Source: Bacteroidota bacterium (GTDB taxonomy: Bacteria > Bacteroidota > Bacteroidia > AKYH767-A > 2013-40CM-41-45). Taken from it: a stretch of 64,000 nt of DNA. The stretch is taken from positions 47,333-111,332 of the forward strand of contig QQVM01000002.1 of NCBI GenBank assembly GCA_003389385.1, in the 5' to 3' direction. Made by a program: the position numbers and the translations under genes. Under the pieces are notes generated by a model, which saw only the letters and a program-made list of their open reading frames with translations, was not told the DNA's origin and searched no databases. Positions 1-9,087 of the stretch are shown here, one piece after another; the stretch's first letter is position 1, and each line of letters starts with the position of its first letter.

Positions 1-911
1 AATTGGCCTTCACTCTCGCCAACGGATTTACTTACGTAGAATATTATCTGAGCCGCGGAATGCACATTGATGAATTCGCGCCAAACCTGAGTTTCTTCTT
101 CAGCAATGGAGTGGATCCGGAATACGCGGTGATAGGAAGAGTGGCGAGGAGGATCTGGGCAAAAGCCATGAAGTTAAAGTACGGTGCTAATGAGCGTTCG
201 CAGATGCTCAAGTATCATATACAGACGAGCGGACGTTCCCTGCATGCACAAGAGATCGATTTCAATGACATTCGCACTACGCTGCAGGCCTTGTATGCAA
301 TTTATGATAATTGTAATTCATTGCACACGAATGCATACGACGAAGCCATCACTACACCGACTGAGGAAAGCGTAAGGAGAGCCATGGCAATTCAGCTGAT
401 CATCAACAAGGAACTGGGGCTTGCCAAGAATGAAAATACCTTACAGGGTTCATTCATTATTGAAGAGCTTACTGATCTTGTAGAAGAAGCAGTGTATGCA
501 GAGTTTGACCGCATCACTGAAAGGGGAGGAGTGCTTGGCGCCATGGAAACAATGTACCAGAGAGGAAAGATTCAGGAAGAATCTCTTTACTATGAAACTT
601 TGAAGCATACAGGTGAATACCCAATCATAGGAGTGAACACTTTCCTGAGCTCTAAAGGTTCTCCGACGGTTTTGCCTCGTGAAGTGATCAGAGCGGAAAA
701 GGAAGAAAAAGAGTATCAGATAGAGATGCTTAAAAACCTGCATGCATTTTACGCGCACAAGGAAGAAGAAACACTGAAGGGAATTCAGGATGCCGCCGTT
801 CAGAATAAAAATATTTTTGAGAAGCTAATGGAAGCAGCCAAGTACTGCTCACTGGGACAAATCACCAATGCTCTCTTTGAAGTTGGAGGAGAATACAGGA
901 GAAATATGTGA
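1..911 (+). CDS. icmF: Fused isobutyryl-CoA mutase type protein, C-terminal part (5' end outside window)
   Basis: This is the 3' part of an adenosylcobalamin-dependent acyl-CoA mutase, which interconverts branched and linear acyl-CoAs. The visible ~302 residues are the end of the mutase TIM-barrel domain: [22 protein letters not shown], then [19 protein letters not shown], the substrate/cofactor pocket signature of the family. The protein stops right after the mutase domain, with no B12-binding domain behind it. In methylmalonyl-CoA mutase that domain is C-terminal; in IcmF the B12 and G-protein domains come first, so IcmF fits better. The reading frame enters from upstream; the TTG at base 3 is an internal codon, not a start. 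A hairpin terminator follows the stop. Confidence 0.85.
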   Translation, partial: LAFTLANGFTYVEYYLSRGMHIDEFAPNLSFFFSNGVDPEYAVIGRVARRIWAKAMKLKYGANERSQMLKYHIQTSGRSLHAQEIDFNDIRTTLQALYAIYDNCNSLHTNAYDEAITTPTEESVRRAMAIQLIINKELGLAKNENTLQGSFIIEELTDLVEEAVYAEFDRITERGGVLGAMETMYQRGKIQEESLYYETLKHTGEYPIIGVNTFLSSKGSPTVLPREVIRAEKEEKEYQIEMLKNLHAFYAHKEEETLKGIQDAAVQNKNIFEKLMEAAKYCSLGQITNALFEVGGEYRRNM

Positions 912-919
912 TTGATGAA

Positions 920-2767
920 TTATCGGATCAGACTTACTGATCCGTTTTTTTCTTCCACTCGTCCGTCAGGATGTGTGATTGAAATGATGTAAACATATAC
1001 ACCTTCAGCGGCTTCTTTTCCACCATCTGATTTTCCGTCCCATCCTTTAGAATTGGTTGATGAGTTCCAGGTGGCAATTTCTCTTCCCCAGCGGTTGAAG
1101 ATTTTAGCGTCGACAGACAAATTGCTCTTGTTGGAAAAAATATTGAAATAGTCATTCTTTCCGTCTGCATTTGGTGTAAACACGTTTGGAATTGTGATCT
1201 GTGTATCGTCTACCACTGTGATGGTGACTTGTGCAGTGTCGATGCACCCATTGCTGTCCTGACCGACCAATGTCACAATATAAGTTCCATTGCTCGTAAA
1301 AATGTGCTGTGGATCTGTATTGGTCGTGGTAGGGCTTCCGTCACCGAAATTCCAGGTATAAGGCGCACCTCCGAAACTGTTATTGTTGAAGTTCACTGTT
1401 AGCGGAGCAGGGCCCGTAACAGAGTCCGCAACAAAAGTGACATTCAACAGGCTTGCTGTGACAGTCACGCTGGCTATATCGCTTCCGCAGGAATTGCTCG
1501 CAGTTACCGAATAAGTACCGCCTGCGCTAATGGTAATTGAAACATTGGTAGAATTTCCGGGCGACCAGAGATAAGTGTCGCCACCGCTTGCAGTAAGAGT
1601 TGTACTCTGGCCTGGACAAAGTACTGTAGTCCCTCCGCTAATGCTCGCAACAGGAACAGGTTGCACAGTAATTGCCTGGGAAGCTGTTCCGCCACCGCAT
1701 ATATCAGTAACGTTGACAGTATATGTATCTGCAGTGTAGACTGTAATCGACTGAGTAGTTTCTCCTGTTGACCACATGTAGGCGCTACCGTTGGATGCAG
1801 TCAGAATTGCAGAGTCGCCCTGGCAGAAGCTTGAAGATCCGGTAACACTAATGCTTGGTGTTGTTCCGCTTCCGAAACTAATGCTAAGTGAATCATAAGT
1901 GGTGTCGTTACATAGCCCGATTATTCCGAAGAAAAGATTCTCAGAGCCAGATGAGGATGAAGCGGATTGATAAGTAGTATTCAGGGAACCAGGACTTCCA
2001 TATACTCCCGCTCCTCCTGTCCAGAAATAAGAGAGGAAATTCGTTCCATTAATTACTGCGCTCAGGTTGATCAGGTCACCCGGACAAATGTTTGTATTGT
2101 CAGCGCTCAATGTGGCCCTGAGCTGATTCACCGGTGCCTGGCATCCGGGATTTGTATATGTGGCATTTCCTGCAAAGTCGAAAACAACAGTTGCTCCGTC
2201 ACCTGCCGCATGATTACCATTCTGGTCTATCAGAGAATCCACGACATAAGTTACAGCATCAGTACAGAATCCGGTAAAGGTCAGACTGAGTGTTCTTGCT
2301 CCGGCACCTGATGTATAATTTCTGAAATGGCCTGTTGAATTTCCTACACACTGGAAGATCATATAGATGGTATCTGATAGTGCCGCAAAAGAATTAAAGG
2401 AAGGATTCATGTCAGCGCTTGTAACCAGGATCACGGTAGCTCCTGCAGGAATAATTCCTCCGGGAGGTTCGAGTATGTAACCGCATGCTTGTATTGTGCT
2501 GTTAAGTGCTGCTACATTCGCCGCCGTCTGCGCATCCTGACAAATTCCTCTCCAAGGGTTCGCAGGCCATGTGCCTGTGAGATTGGATGCATTCATTGGA
2601 TTTGGACCAACAATAAACCTCACCATTTCATTTTCACCTTCGGGCAATCCGCAGGCATCCACGAGAATACTTTGAATTTCAAAGCAGGTTGAAGGCGTCT
2701 GAGCTGAAATGTTTTTTTGGAAAAGGACAATGAACAGAACTGTAAGCAGATTTAATTTCAATCTCAT
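920..2767 (-). CDS. Secreted PKD-domain protein with type B T9SS (gliding-motility-type) C-terminal domain
   Basis: 615 residues. The N-terminus is a signal peptide ending near NISAQ. The first ~200 residues (beginning CFEIQSILVDACG) form a module often seen at the start of large Bacteroidota surface proteins, perhaps lamin-tail-like. Ig-like stretches with repeated W/YTWS-type motifs follow. Around residues 450-520 there is a PKD domain with VTFVADSVTGPAPLTVNF and YTWNFGDGSP. The last ~90 residues start at TIPNVFTPNADGKNDYF and contain FNRWGRE and YVYIISI, the type B (CHU_C) sorting domain. The protein is therefore expected to cross the outer membrane by T9SS and stay on or leave the surface. 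Ligand and role are unknown. It is monocistronic as far as can be seen. Confidence 0.85.
   Translation of the reverse strand: MRLKLNLLTVLFIVLFQKNISAQTPSTCFEIQSILVDACGLPEGENEMVRFIVGPNPMNASNLTGTWPANPWRGICQDAQTAANVAALNSTIQACGYILEPPGGIIPAGATVILVTSADMNPSFNSFAALSDTIYMIFQCVGNSTGHFRNYTSGAGARTLSLTFTGFCTDAVTYVVDSLIDQNGNHAAGDGATVVFDFAGNATYTNPGCQAPVNQLRATLSADNTNICPGDLINLSAVINGTNFLSYFWTGGAGVYGSPGSLNTTYQSASSSSGSENLFFGIIGLCNDTTYDSLSISFGSGTTPSISVTGSSSFCQGDSAILTASNGSAYMWSTGETTQSITVYTADTYTVNVTDICGGGTASQAITVQPVPVASISGGTTVLCPGQSTTLTASGGDTYLWSPGNSTNVSITISAGGTYSVTASNSCGSDIASVTVTASLLNVTFVADSVTGPAPLTVNFNNNSFGGAPYTWNFGDGSPTTTNTDPQHIFTSNGTYIVTLVGQDSNGCIDTAQVTITVVDDTQITIPNVFTPNADGKNDYFNIFSNKSNLSVDAKIFNRWGREIATWNSSTNSKGWDGKSDGGKEAAEGVYVYIISITHPDGRVEEKNGSVSLIR
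924..951. terminator. Hairpin terminator between convergent genes
   Basis: CGGATCAG (924-931) pairs with CTGATCCG (937-944) around a 5-nt loop, followed by a run of T on the plus strand. It lies 12 nt after the icmF stop and inside the last codons of the convergent gene, so it most likely ends icmF transcription. Confidence 0.8.
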
Positions 2768-2881
2768 GTGTTTGTGTATTTGCAGTCAGATTGCGAAGAA
2801 TTTCGCCTGGCTACCGGCAGTTTTCAAGTATTGCAAAAATGCTGATTTTTTATGGATTTTAAAAGCGAATCAGCCTTGAAA

Positions 2882-3568
2882 TCAGTCAATTTTTCTGGTG
2901 GCTTCTCTCTTGCTCAATGGTTTTAACTCATTGGTTTCCACGAATCGCCACACGAAGGATGGCTCTGTTTCCGAGTAAGCCCTCAATGCCCAACCGATGG
3001 CTTTCTGCAAAAAGAATTCATTTGAATTAATGTGCGGAAAAATTGCATGTAATAGGAGATCAGTATCAGTCTGTTTTCTGTACTTGATTTGAAAAATGAT
3101 TGCAGTTCTGTTGAGCCACATGTTCTTATGCGATGACCATTTTTTTACGCAGGTGTGCATTTTTTCAGGATGCTTTAAAAAATAATTGCCAATGAGATTC
3201 GAGGCGATAAAATCTACAGTATCCCACCATGATTTTTCAATAACCAGAGATTCAAAATAATCCAGTGAACTTTCATTCCATGACTTTTTGTTTTTAAAAA
3301 GAAGTTCCATGGCAATGTACTGGTATTCTCTTTCCTTTTTTTTCCAGAGGATTGCCGAAGCTTTTCTAGCATCTTCCCAATCCAGTTTTTTCATTTCTTC
3401 CATCCAGGGCTTTACAATCAGTTCCCTTTCCGGTTTTTTAATCCCGAGAAAGGGAAATTTTTTTTTCATGTAAGCAGACATCGGTCCTGCGATCTCTTCG
3501 TTAGCCGCAGCAAGCATTGCTTTTTCGAGCGCGCTGATTTTATTTTTTATAAAGTCTTTTGAAGACAT
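2882..3568 (-). CDS. DNA alkylation repair protein, AlkD-like HEAT-repeat glycosylase
   Basis: 228 residues from the ATG at 3568; a TTG 8 codons upstream is also open. The family removes bulky or cationic alkyl-purines such as 3- and 7-methylpurines from DNA. The length is typical, and the sequence is helical throughout, as expected of HEAT-like repeats. The motif WWDTVD at about residues 114-119 matches the AlkD catalytic Trp/Asp region, and WLNRTAIIFQ supplies the conserved Arg that follows. It lies 54 nt downstream of the copper monooxygenase-like gene on the same strand, so the two may be cotranscribed, with no obvious functional link. Confidence 0.85.
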   Translation of the reverse strand: MSSKDFIKNKISALEKAMLAAANEEIAGPMSAYMKKKFPFLGIKKPERELIVKPWMEEMKKLDWEDARKASAILWKKKEREYQYIAMELLFKNKKSWNESSLDYFESLVIEKSWWDTVDFIASNLIGNYFLKHPEKMHTCVKKWSSHKNMWLNRTAIIFQIKYRKQTDTDLLLHAIFPHINSNEFFLQKAIGWALRAYSETEPSFVWRFVETNELKPLSKREATRKID

Positions 3569-3622
3569 AGCATTCAAGGGGAAGTTTTCCAATAAAGTGT
3601 TTGAGTAAAAAATAAGACAGTC

Positions 3623-5176
3623 TTACTCGAGAATAAATGATTTGCTTCGGGAAATACCTCCTGATTCGGCGCGAATGATGTAATGACCTTTAGAAAGATT
3701 GTGAAGTGGGATGGTTTCCGTGTGCAAGCCTGACACAGACTTGTTCATGCCGGAATTCCAAATGATTTTTCCGAGCATATCAATTACGCTTATTCGAACA
3801 TCAGCATGTTCAGGCAGCAGGTATTGAATTCTGATTTCAGCGCGTGCGGGATTAGGGTAAGGATCATAAAGCTGTATGGTATTGATGATTCCCTGCACAT
3901 TCATTTCCTGTACGCCCGTGATGCTGCTGCTGTCCTGCACAATGAATTCATCACCATTCTGGTATAGCGTAGATGCGAAGTACACCAGCATCATTTCGTC
4001 TGTGGTGGCTTCTCCGAGAGAAACATTCTGAGGAGGATTATTCGGGTTGTGCGGATTCGCGCTGGTGTTATCATAGGTGGCGCTGGAATGCAAGGTAGTA
4101 CCCGCTGGTAATTTCAGCAGTCGCGGAAATGCATAAGTGCCCTGCCAGTGAAAATCCCAATGCGGAATATGAATGAATGGAATGGTATCATTCGCCGGGG
4201 TGACACCATAGCTGGTAATGCTTTTGCCGATGAGGTGCATGTGTGGCCCAACGGCAAGCACCGTGTAAGTTGTCGGAAGAGTGAAGCGAGCAGTGAAAGT
4301 TCTGATTGTATTTGCCGGAATAAACAGCGGGCCATTGTCAAGCTGGTAATGATTGAGAGGAGGATTGATGCTGATCTCCCTCAGTGGCGTGCTGCTCAGT
4401 TTAAATCGCACCTGTGTGCTGTCGGTCTGGTTAAAAGTTCCTCCCGGATAATGCACCTGAATAATAATGTTTGTATTGGCTCCAAGCCTGATACCCATTC
4501 CGGGAGGCATTCTGTTCACGCTTTGTCCGGGCACCCAGATTCCAATCAGTTTAGAATTTAATGAACCCGTGCCGCCGAAGTTAGTATAACCCGGACCAGG
4601 ATCTGCCGCGTCCAGTTGAGCAGGCCTGTTGGTGCTGTCTTCATAGACTAGTACGTGATGTACAATTTCCCTGTTGCCGGGGATGACTTCGATCTCGGTG
4701 ATGTATTGTGCCGAAGCAAGTCCGGAAGGAATTACAAAACACCTGTACAGATCGTTGGCAGTGTTTACTGAATATGTCTGCATCTGACTGAGGAGATCAG
4801 GATTTGTGATTTCAGCAATGCCGGTATAGACCGGTGGAGGAGGAGCGAGGGAAGTATCACCGATCGGACCTCCGTCCTGCACCCATTGTATGATGGAATT
4901 TTTTTCCTGCTGACTCAAAACCCTCTCGTGCGCGAAGCGGGTATAGTTTGGATCCGGAGGCCAGGGCGGCATTTCCCCTGAGGACACTGCATCTTCAATA
5001 TCAGCCATTTCATTGTAGGCATCTGCATAAGTAATCAGTGAGAAAGGTGCTATTCCCGAAGGATTATGACAGCCTGTGCATTTTGAATATAAAATCGGAG
5101 CTACATCCACAGACCAGGTAACGCTCTGTGATTTAGAAAGCAATGGAATAAACAGAAGGAAGAGCAGTTTTTTCAT
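3623..5176 (-). CDS. Secreted cytochrome c / copper type II monooxygenase-like protein with T9SS type A tail
   Basis: 517 residues. A signal peptide (MKKLLFLLFIPLLSKSQS) is followed directly by a c-type heme motif CTGCH (residues 33-37) in a short cytochrome-like module with MPPWPPDP, a likely axial-Met region. Residues ~130-400 resemble the PHM/DBH copper type II ascorbate-dependent monooxygenase fold: EIVHHVLVYED, IIQVHYPGG, GPHMHLIGKS and a Met-containing MMLVYFAS, i.e. His pairs plus a Met as in Cu ligation. The last ~80 residues (YDPYPNPARAEIRIQY to the end) are a type A sorting domain. Inference: an exported electron-transfer/oxygenase fusion with unknown substrate. The next gene on this strand is the AlkD-like one, 54 nt on. 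Confidence 0.75.
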   Translation of the reverse strand: MKKLLFLLFIPLLSKSQSVTWSVDVAPILYSKCTGCHNPSGIAPFSLITYADAYNEMADIEDAVSSGEMPPWPPDPNYTRFAHERVLSQQEKNSIIQWVQDGGPIGDTSLAPPPPVYTGIAEITNPDLLSQMQTYSVNTANDLYRCFVIPSGLASAQYITEIEVIPGNREIVHHVLVYEDSTNRPAQLDAADPGPGYTNFGGTGSLNSKLIGIWVPGQSVNRMPPGMGIRLGANTNIIIQVHYPGGTFNQTDSTQVRFKLSSTPLREISINPPLNHYQLDNGPLFIPANTIRTFTARFTLPTTYTVLAVGPHMHLIGKSITSYGVTPANDTIPFIHIPHWDFHWQGTYAFPRLLKLPAGTTLHSSATYDNTSANPHNPNNPPQNVSLGEATTDEMMLVYFASTLYQNGDEFIVQDSSSITGVQEMNVQGIINTIQLYDPYPNPARAEIRIQYLLPEHADVRISVIDMLGKIIWNSGMNKSVSGLHTETIPLHNLSKGHYIIRAESGGISRSKSFILE

Positions 5177-5240
5177 GGGGAATTAATATCTGATAAAGTT
5201 AATCAATCATCCAGTAAAATAAAACCTGATGTTTAGTCGA

Positions 5241-6134
5241 TCAGAAGAGCTCAGCGATCATGCAGCGTGCGCCGCCACCACCAAGCGTTTCAAAGGTGCT
5301 CAGTTCTGTATGGATTATCCTGCAATGTCTTTCCAGGATAATAATCTGCTCGCTGCTAAAGGCAGAATGAGCTCGTGAAGACATGATAAGCAGTTTTTCT
5401 TTTTTATCATTTTCCAGCGCAAGACAATTTCCGCAAAAGTTTTTCATTTGCTCCATGCTGATTTCGATGATTGTTCTGCCGGATTCAGTGATGGACTTTT
5501 TTACAAGACGTTTTTCGTCTGAATCGCGAATGCTATCGGTGCAAAGTATCGCGAAGCCAGGCCCAAGGCACATCATCACATTGGTATGATATATACTTCT
5601 TCTCTGCTCATCGTCGGAGCTGAAAAGTATCAGGGAATAATTCAGTTTCTTGCCCCATTCGTAGAGCAGGTTTGTGCTTGTTCGTTCGGAAAGCGCCGCC
5701 CAGGCGATTCGGGCATCATGATCCATCACAATACTTCCGGTGCCTTCCAGGTAAAGTCCACGGTCTTCATTCCTTGAGAAATCATGCACTACACTGTATC
5801 TGCTTTTCAGGAAATCAATGATGTGTGAACGCCTTTCCAGTCTGCGGCTCGGCGCCTTCATGGGGTAGATAACCAGTCTGCCATCAGGATGCGTGCTGAA
5901 CCAGTTGTTCGGAAATACAGCATCAGGAGTATCAAGATTATCTTCGATTTTAAAGAGCGAAACACGCATGCCATTTTCCTCCAGCAGATACTTCAGCCTG
6001 TCGAATTCTTCCCTGGCATACACAGAAATATCCGATCCCGCTTTGGCGCTCATGAAATAATTATCCTGTCCGGTTTCAGGATTAAATCTGAAACCGGCAG
6101 GATCCACCATCAGTACTTCCTTCGCGTAAGACAT
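5241..6134 (-). CDS. ctlX: Amidinotransferase-fold hydrolase, CtlX-like
   Basis: 297 residues, the usual length for the citrulline-utilisation hydrolase CtlX branch of the guanidino-group modifying superfamily (arginine deiminase / DDAH fold). Visible landmarks are DAVFPNNWFSTH, EGTGSIVMDH, YHTNVMMCLG (His region) and a C-terminal GGGGARCMIAE carrying the expected catalytic Cys. The family hydrolyses guanidino or ureido groups; which substrate is used here cannot be read from sequence. No arginine or citrulline pathway gene lies next to it. The start at the ATG at 6134 agrees with family N-termini (QEVLMV-like). Confidence 0.8.
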   Translation of the reverse strand: MSYAKEVLMVDPAGFRFNPETGQDNYFMSAKAGSDISVYAREEFDRLKYLLEENGMRVSLFKIEDNLDTPDAVFPNNWFSTHPDGRLVIYPMKAPSRRLERRSHIIDFLKSRYSVVHDFSRNEDRGLYLEGTGSIVMDHDARIAWAALSERTSTNLLYEWGKKLNYSLILFSSDDEQRRSIYHTNVMMCLGPGFAILCTDSIRDSDEKRLVKKSITESGRTIIEISMEQMKNFCGNCLALENDKKEKLLIMSSRAHSAFSSEQIIILERHCRIIHTELSTFETLGGGGARCMIAELF

Positions 6135-6335
6135 AGAGGTTATTCCTATTTGTTCAAAGATCGTATTTTCTTTGACTAAAGGAGAACATATTTAGGTAAT
6201 TCATGTCTTGCTGATTAATTGGATTGGGCAGAGTCAATTTTCGCTCATGTGTCCGTGAACAAGATTCCTTCCCGCAAGTAAATTTGATCTCAATCAGATT
6301 TTCATTAACGTAAAATCAGATATATGTAACTCCCC

Positions 6336-6402
6336 GATCCCCGAAGGGGATCAACATCAATAGAAAGGCGTACAATTAAAAAAACCAAGCCCGAAGGGCT
6401 TG
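6336..6402. repeat. Pair of GAA-triloop palindromes
   Basis: GATCCCC-GAA-GGGGATC occupies 6336-6352 and CAAGCCC-GAA-GGGCTTG occupies 6386-6402. Both have perfect 7-bp arms and the same GAA loop, 33 nt apart. Neither is followed by a clear T-run, so they do not look like ordinary terminators. Confidence 0.7.
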
Positions 6403-6474
6403 AATGTGTTTTTCGTTTGTGATGGTTTGATAATGGTTATCATTCATGATGGTTAATCGTTTTTCAGCTGCATA

Positions 6475-6520
6475 GGGCGGAATCAGCTAACGCAACAATG
6501 CCTCGCACAAGATTCCGCCC
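6475..6520. repeat. 10-bp inverted repeat GGGCGGAATC / GATTCCGCCC
   Basis: GGGCGGAATC at 6475-6484 is mirrored perfectly by GATTCCGCCC at 6511-6520 with a 26-nt spacer. The arms are GC-rich in an otherwise AT-rich gap. It could be the end of a mobile element or a structured transcript. Confidence 0.6.
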
Positions 6521-6789
6521 AACAGGTGAGACTGCTTCCGATAATTATGCAATGTTTCTGTAGAAATATGTTCCTGGGAATGCAATGCCAATATTCCATC
6601 AAATTCCATACGAATCTTACAGTCAGCGCTCGGCCAAACATCATGCTTATCAGGATTAATTCACCCCAAAGCCGTTACTGATCAATGTTTTAAACCTTTT
6701 TATCTTCCCCTTGTTACAAATGTAATCTGCGATGAATTTGTTGCGTTTATTTTTTTATTGCGGGATTATCATTAAGGAAAAATACATCT

Positions 6790-6966
6790 ATGAAAAACGA
6801 GCCCGTCGTAACGTACAATCACATGGAAGAGGATGATGCGAGCGCAAACTCCGGTCATGCCGAAAGAGGATCCGATCACCTGCCCATCAGCCTGTACATG
6901 ATTCTGGTGGTGGATGCCATTCTGGTTTCTCTCGTGGTCTTCTTCTCATTTAAAATCATTTACTGA
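6790..6966 (+). CDS. Small single-pass membrane protein, 58 residues
   Basis: ATG at 6790 to TGA at 6964-6966. The first ~33 residues are polar and acidic (HMEEDDASAN, ERGSDHLP), followed by one hydrophobic helix (SLYMILVVDAILVSLVVFF) and a short SFKIIY tail. An A/G-rich stretch (TTAAGGAAAA) precedes the start and a strong terminator follows 23 nt after the stop, which argues for a real, separately transcribed gene. I do not recognise a family. The arrangement suggests an inner-membrane protein with a cytoplasmic acidic N-terminus (inference). Confidence 0.6.
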   Translation: MKNEPVVTYNHMEEDDASANSGHAERGSDHLPISLYMILVVDAILVSLVVFFSFKIIY

Positions 6967-6988
6967 TTTTATCCGAAAGAAAATTGAG

Positions 6989-7022
6989 TGAGGCGGTTCA
7001 AAAGAATCGCCTCATTTTTTTT
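6989..7022 (+). terminator. Rho-independent terminator
   Basis: TGAGGCGGTTC (6989-6999) pairs with GAATCGCCTCA (7004-7014), with one G-U pair and an AAAA loop, followed by eight T. It terminates the 58-residue membrane protein gene. Confidence 0.9.
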
Positions 7023-7199
7023 ATCTTATTGTATCCTCACCTTTCTTCGCTTTTTTACATTTCGGTTGAATCAGGCTGATAGATTGGCCCAACTTCCATT
7101 TTCCCTGAATCAAAGGGAATTTGCCAAGGCACTTGCTTGTGCATGGTTGCTTATCTGTTTCGAAATGCTATTTTTGTTTCTCTTAAAATCCGAAACTAT

Positions 7200-9077
7200 A
7201 TGCAGCGTTTCCTACTCGTTTTATCACTGTGCTTTCTGCACAGTTTGAATTCTTACTCTCAGATCAGTCTTGTGCCTTTTGCCAGCGGATTCAATGATCC
7301 GGTGGATATCAAGCATTGCGGAGATGAACGTTTGTTTGTGGTGGAACAAAGAGGCTACATCTATATTGTTGACACAAACGGAGTCAGGCTCAACACTCCC
7401 TTCCTTAATATACAACCCAGTGTGAGATTTGGAAGCGAACAAGGATTGCTCGGCTTAGCCTTTCCTTCCGATTACAAAGAGAGCGGATATTTCTATGTGA
7501 ATTACACAGCCCAGACCAGAGGGAATACAGTCATCTCCCGCTTCAGGGTGAGTCCTCTCGATTCCAATGTCGCGGACCCACTTTCTGAAGAACGTTTGAT
7601 GGAGATCTGGCAGCCTTACTCCAACCACAATGGCGGACATCTTGCTTTCGGTCCTGACGGTTACCTGTATATCGGTACAGGCGACGGCGGGTCTGCGAAT
7701 GATCCGGGTGACAGGTCACAGAACAGGGACTCATTGCTGGGAAAAATGCTGAGGATAAAAGTGGACCCATTAAAACCAGGCTATGAAATTCCGAACGGCA
7801 ATCCATTCGTTTGTCCTTCGCAGAGCGGAAGACATGAGATATGGGCTGTAGGACTCAGGAATCCCTGGCGTTTCAGCTTTGACAGATGCACCGGCGACAT
7901 GTGGACAGGTGACGTAGGTCAGGGCTCACTGGAGGAAATAGATTTTCAGCCTGCATCCGACCGAGGCGGACTGAATTACGGCTGGCGTTGTTTTGAAGGA
8001 ACCAATGTATTCAATACATCAGGAATTTGTCCACCTACACCGACACATACTCCGCCAGTGGCAGAGTACAATCACAGCGGCGGACGTTGCTCTGTAACCG
8101 GAGGCTATGTTTACAGAGGTGCGCGCTACAACAACATGTTCGGGACTTATTTTTATACTGACTATTGTGTTCCGACCATGTACACCGTTACACGAAACAG
8201 TTCCGGCGGATTTATAAACAATACACTGGGGAATATCGGAGGATCTTCCTTTTCGTCTTTCGGTGAAGACAAATGGGGCGAACTGTATGCGGCTTCCTTA
8301 TCCGGGACTATATTCAGATTTTCATCGACTGATTGCACACCGGTTGCTTCTATAAACTGTGGAGCAGATTCTGTTTCTGATTGCAATACAGGAATCACGA
8401 AACTTTCTGTTCCTGCCGGACGAGGGTTTACATATCAGTGGAGTCATGACGGAATTTTGCTTCCTGACACCATGAACGAAATTCTTGCCGCGCTTCCCGG
8501 GATTTACTCGGTGAATGTAACGGGTATCAGCGGATGCAGCAATACCGATTCAATTCTTGTTTACACTGCTTCTCCATTCTCTGTAACATTCAGCAACCTG
8601 GATACATTATACTGCCTCACAGACAATCCGGTTGCTCTGATGCCTTCAGTTCCGGGTGGAGTTTTTGAAGGAAATGGAATGAGTTGCATCACCTTTGATC
8701 CTGTAGCTGCGGGAGAAGGCACTCATGTCATCACATACGAATACCGCAACAGTGATGGCTGCGTTTATATGGCAAGTCAGTCGGTTCGAGTGGATGCATG
8801 CCTTGGCCTGCAAAAGAATTTATCATCAGAGCATCTTTCCATATACCCGAATCCGGGCAATGGCGTTTTCACACTTGAAATCAGATCGGAAAGCGCTTCT
8901 TCAATGAATCTTGAAATCACGGATATCAGAGGCCGCTCTGTGCAATCAATGAAGATGGATGTCTCCAAAGGACTGAATAAATTTCCGCTCGTCCTGAATA
9001 GCACAAGTGCCGGAATGTACTTTGCTGTGATCAGCGCAGATAGTGGGAAAGCCACACTTCGCTTTGTGAAGAATTAA
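7200..9077 (+). CDS. Secreted PQQ-type sugar dehydrogenase (glucose/sorbosone dehydrogenase fold) with T9SS type A tail
   Basis: 625 residues from the ATG at 7200, chosen because a clean signal peptide (MQRFLLVLSLCFLHSLNSYSQ) begins there; the frame is open further upstream to a TTG at 7137. Residues ~25-390 are the six-bladed GSDH propeller: FNDPVDIKHCGDERLFVVEQ, EQGLLGLAFPSDY, YSNHNGGHLAFGPDGYLYIGTGDGG and WAVGLRNPWRFSFD are standard landmarks of PQQ-dependent soluble glucose or aldose dehydrogenases. An Ig-like segment follows, then a type A sorting domain (LSIYPNPGNGVFTLE to the end). It probably oxidises sugars outside the cell. The identity of sugar and electron acceptor is not visible. 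Confidence 0.85.
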   Translation: MQRFLLVLSLCFLHSLNSYSQISLVPFASGFNDPVDIKHCGDERLFVVEQRGYIYIVDTNGVRLNTPFLNIQPSVRFGSEQGLLGLAFPSDYKESGYFYVNYTAQTRGNTVISRFRVSPLDSNVADPLSEERLMEIWQPYSNHNGGHLAFGPDGYLYIGTGDGGSANDPGDRSQNRDSLLGKMLRIKVDPLKPGYEIPNGNPFVCPSQSGRHEIWAVGLRNPWRFSFDRCTGDMWTGDVGQGSLEEIDFQPASDRGGLNYGWRCFEGTNVFNTSGICPPTPTHTPPVAEYNHSGGRCSVTGGYVYRGARYNNMFGTYFYTDYCVPTMYTVTRNSSGGFINNTLGNIGGSSFSSFGEDKWGELYAASLSGTIFRFSSTDCTPVASINCGADSVSDCNTGITKLSVPAGRGFTYQWSHDGILLPDTMNEILAALPGIYSVNVTGISGCSNTDSILVYTASPFSVTFSNLDTLYCLTDNPVALMPSVPGGVFEGNGMSCITFDPVAAGEGTHVITYEYRNSDGCVYMASQSVRVDACLGLQKNLSSEHLSIYPNPGNGVFTLEIRSESASSMNLEITDIRGRSVQSMKMDVSKGLNKFPLVLNSTSAGMYFAVISADSGKATLRFVKN

Positions 9078-9087
9078 AAGGCGGTAA

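Larger units (their letters stand above)
6135..6789. other. 655-nt intergenic region with three inverted repeats
   Basis: No convincing gene. It holds two small GAA-loop hairpins (6336-6352 and 6386-6402) and one longer inverted repeat (6475-6520), listed separately. On the minus strand positions 6490-6660 are open for 57 codons, ending at the tail of the third repeat, but the translation matches nothing I recognise. The hairpins resemble the short palindromes found around decayed REP-type elements in this phylum, so this may be a remnant of a mobile element. Confidence 0.5.

Noticed and set aside
6490..6660. 57-codon minus-strand open stretch in the gap before the 58-residue gene
   Set aside because: No good start, ends inside an inverted repeat, no recognised similarity; kept only as a remark.
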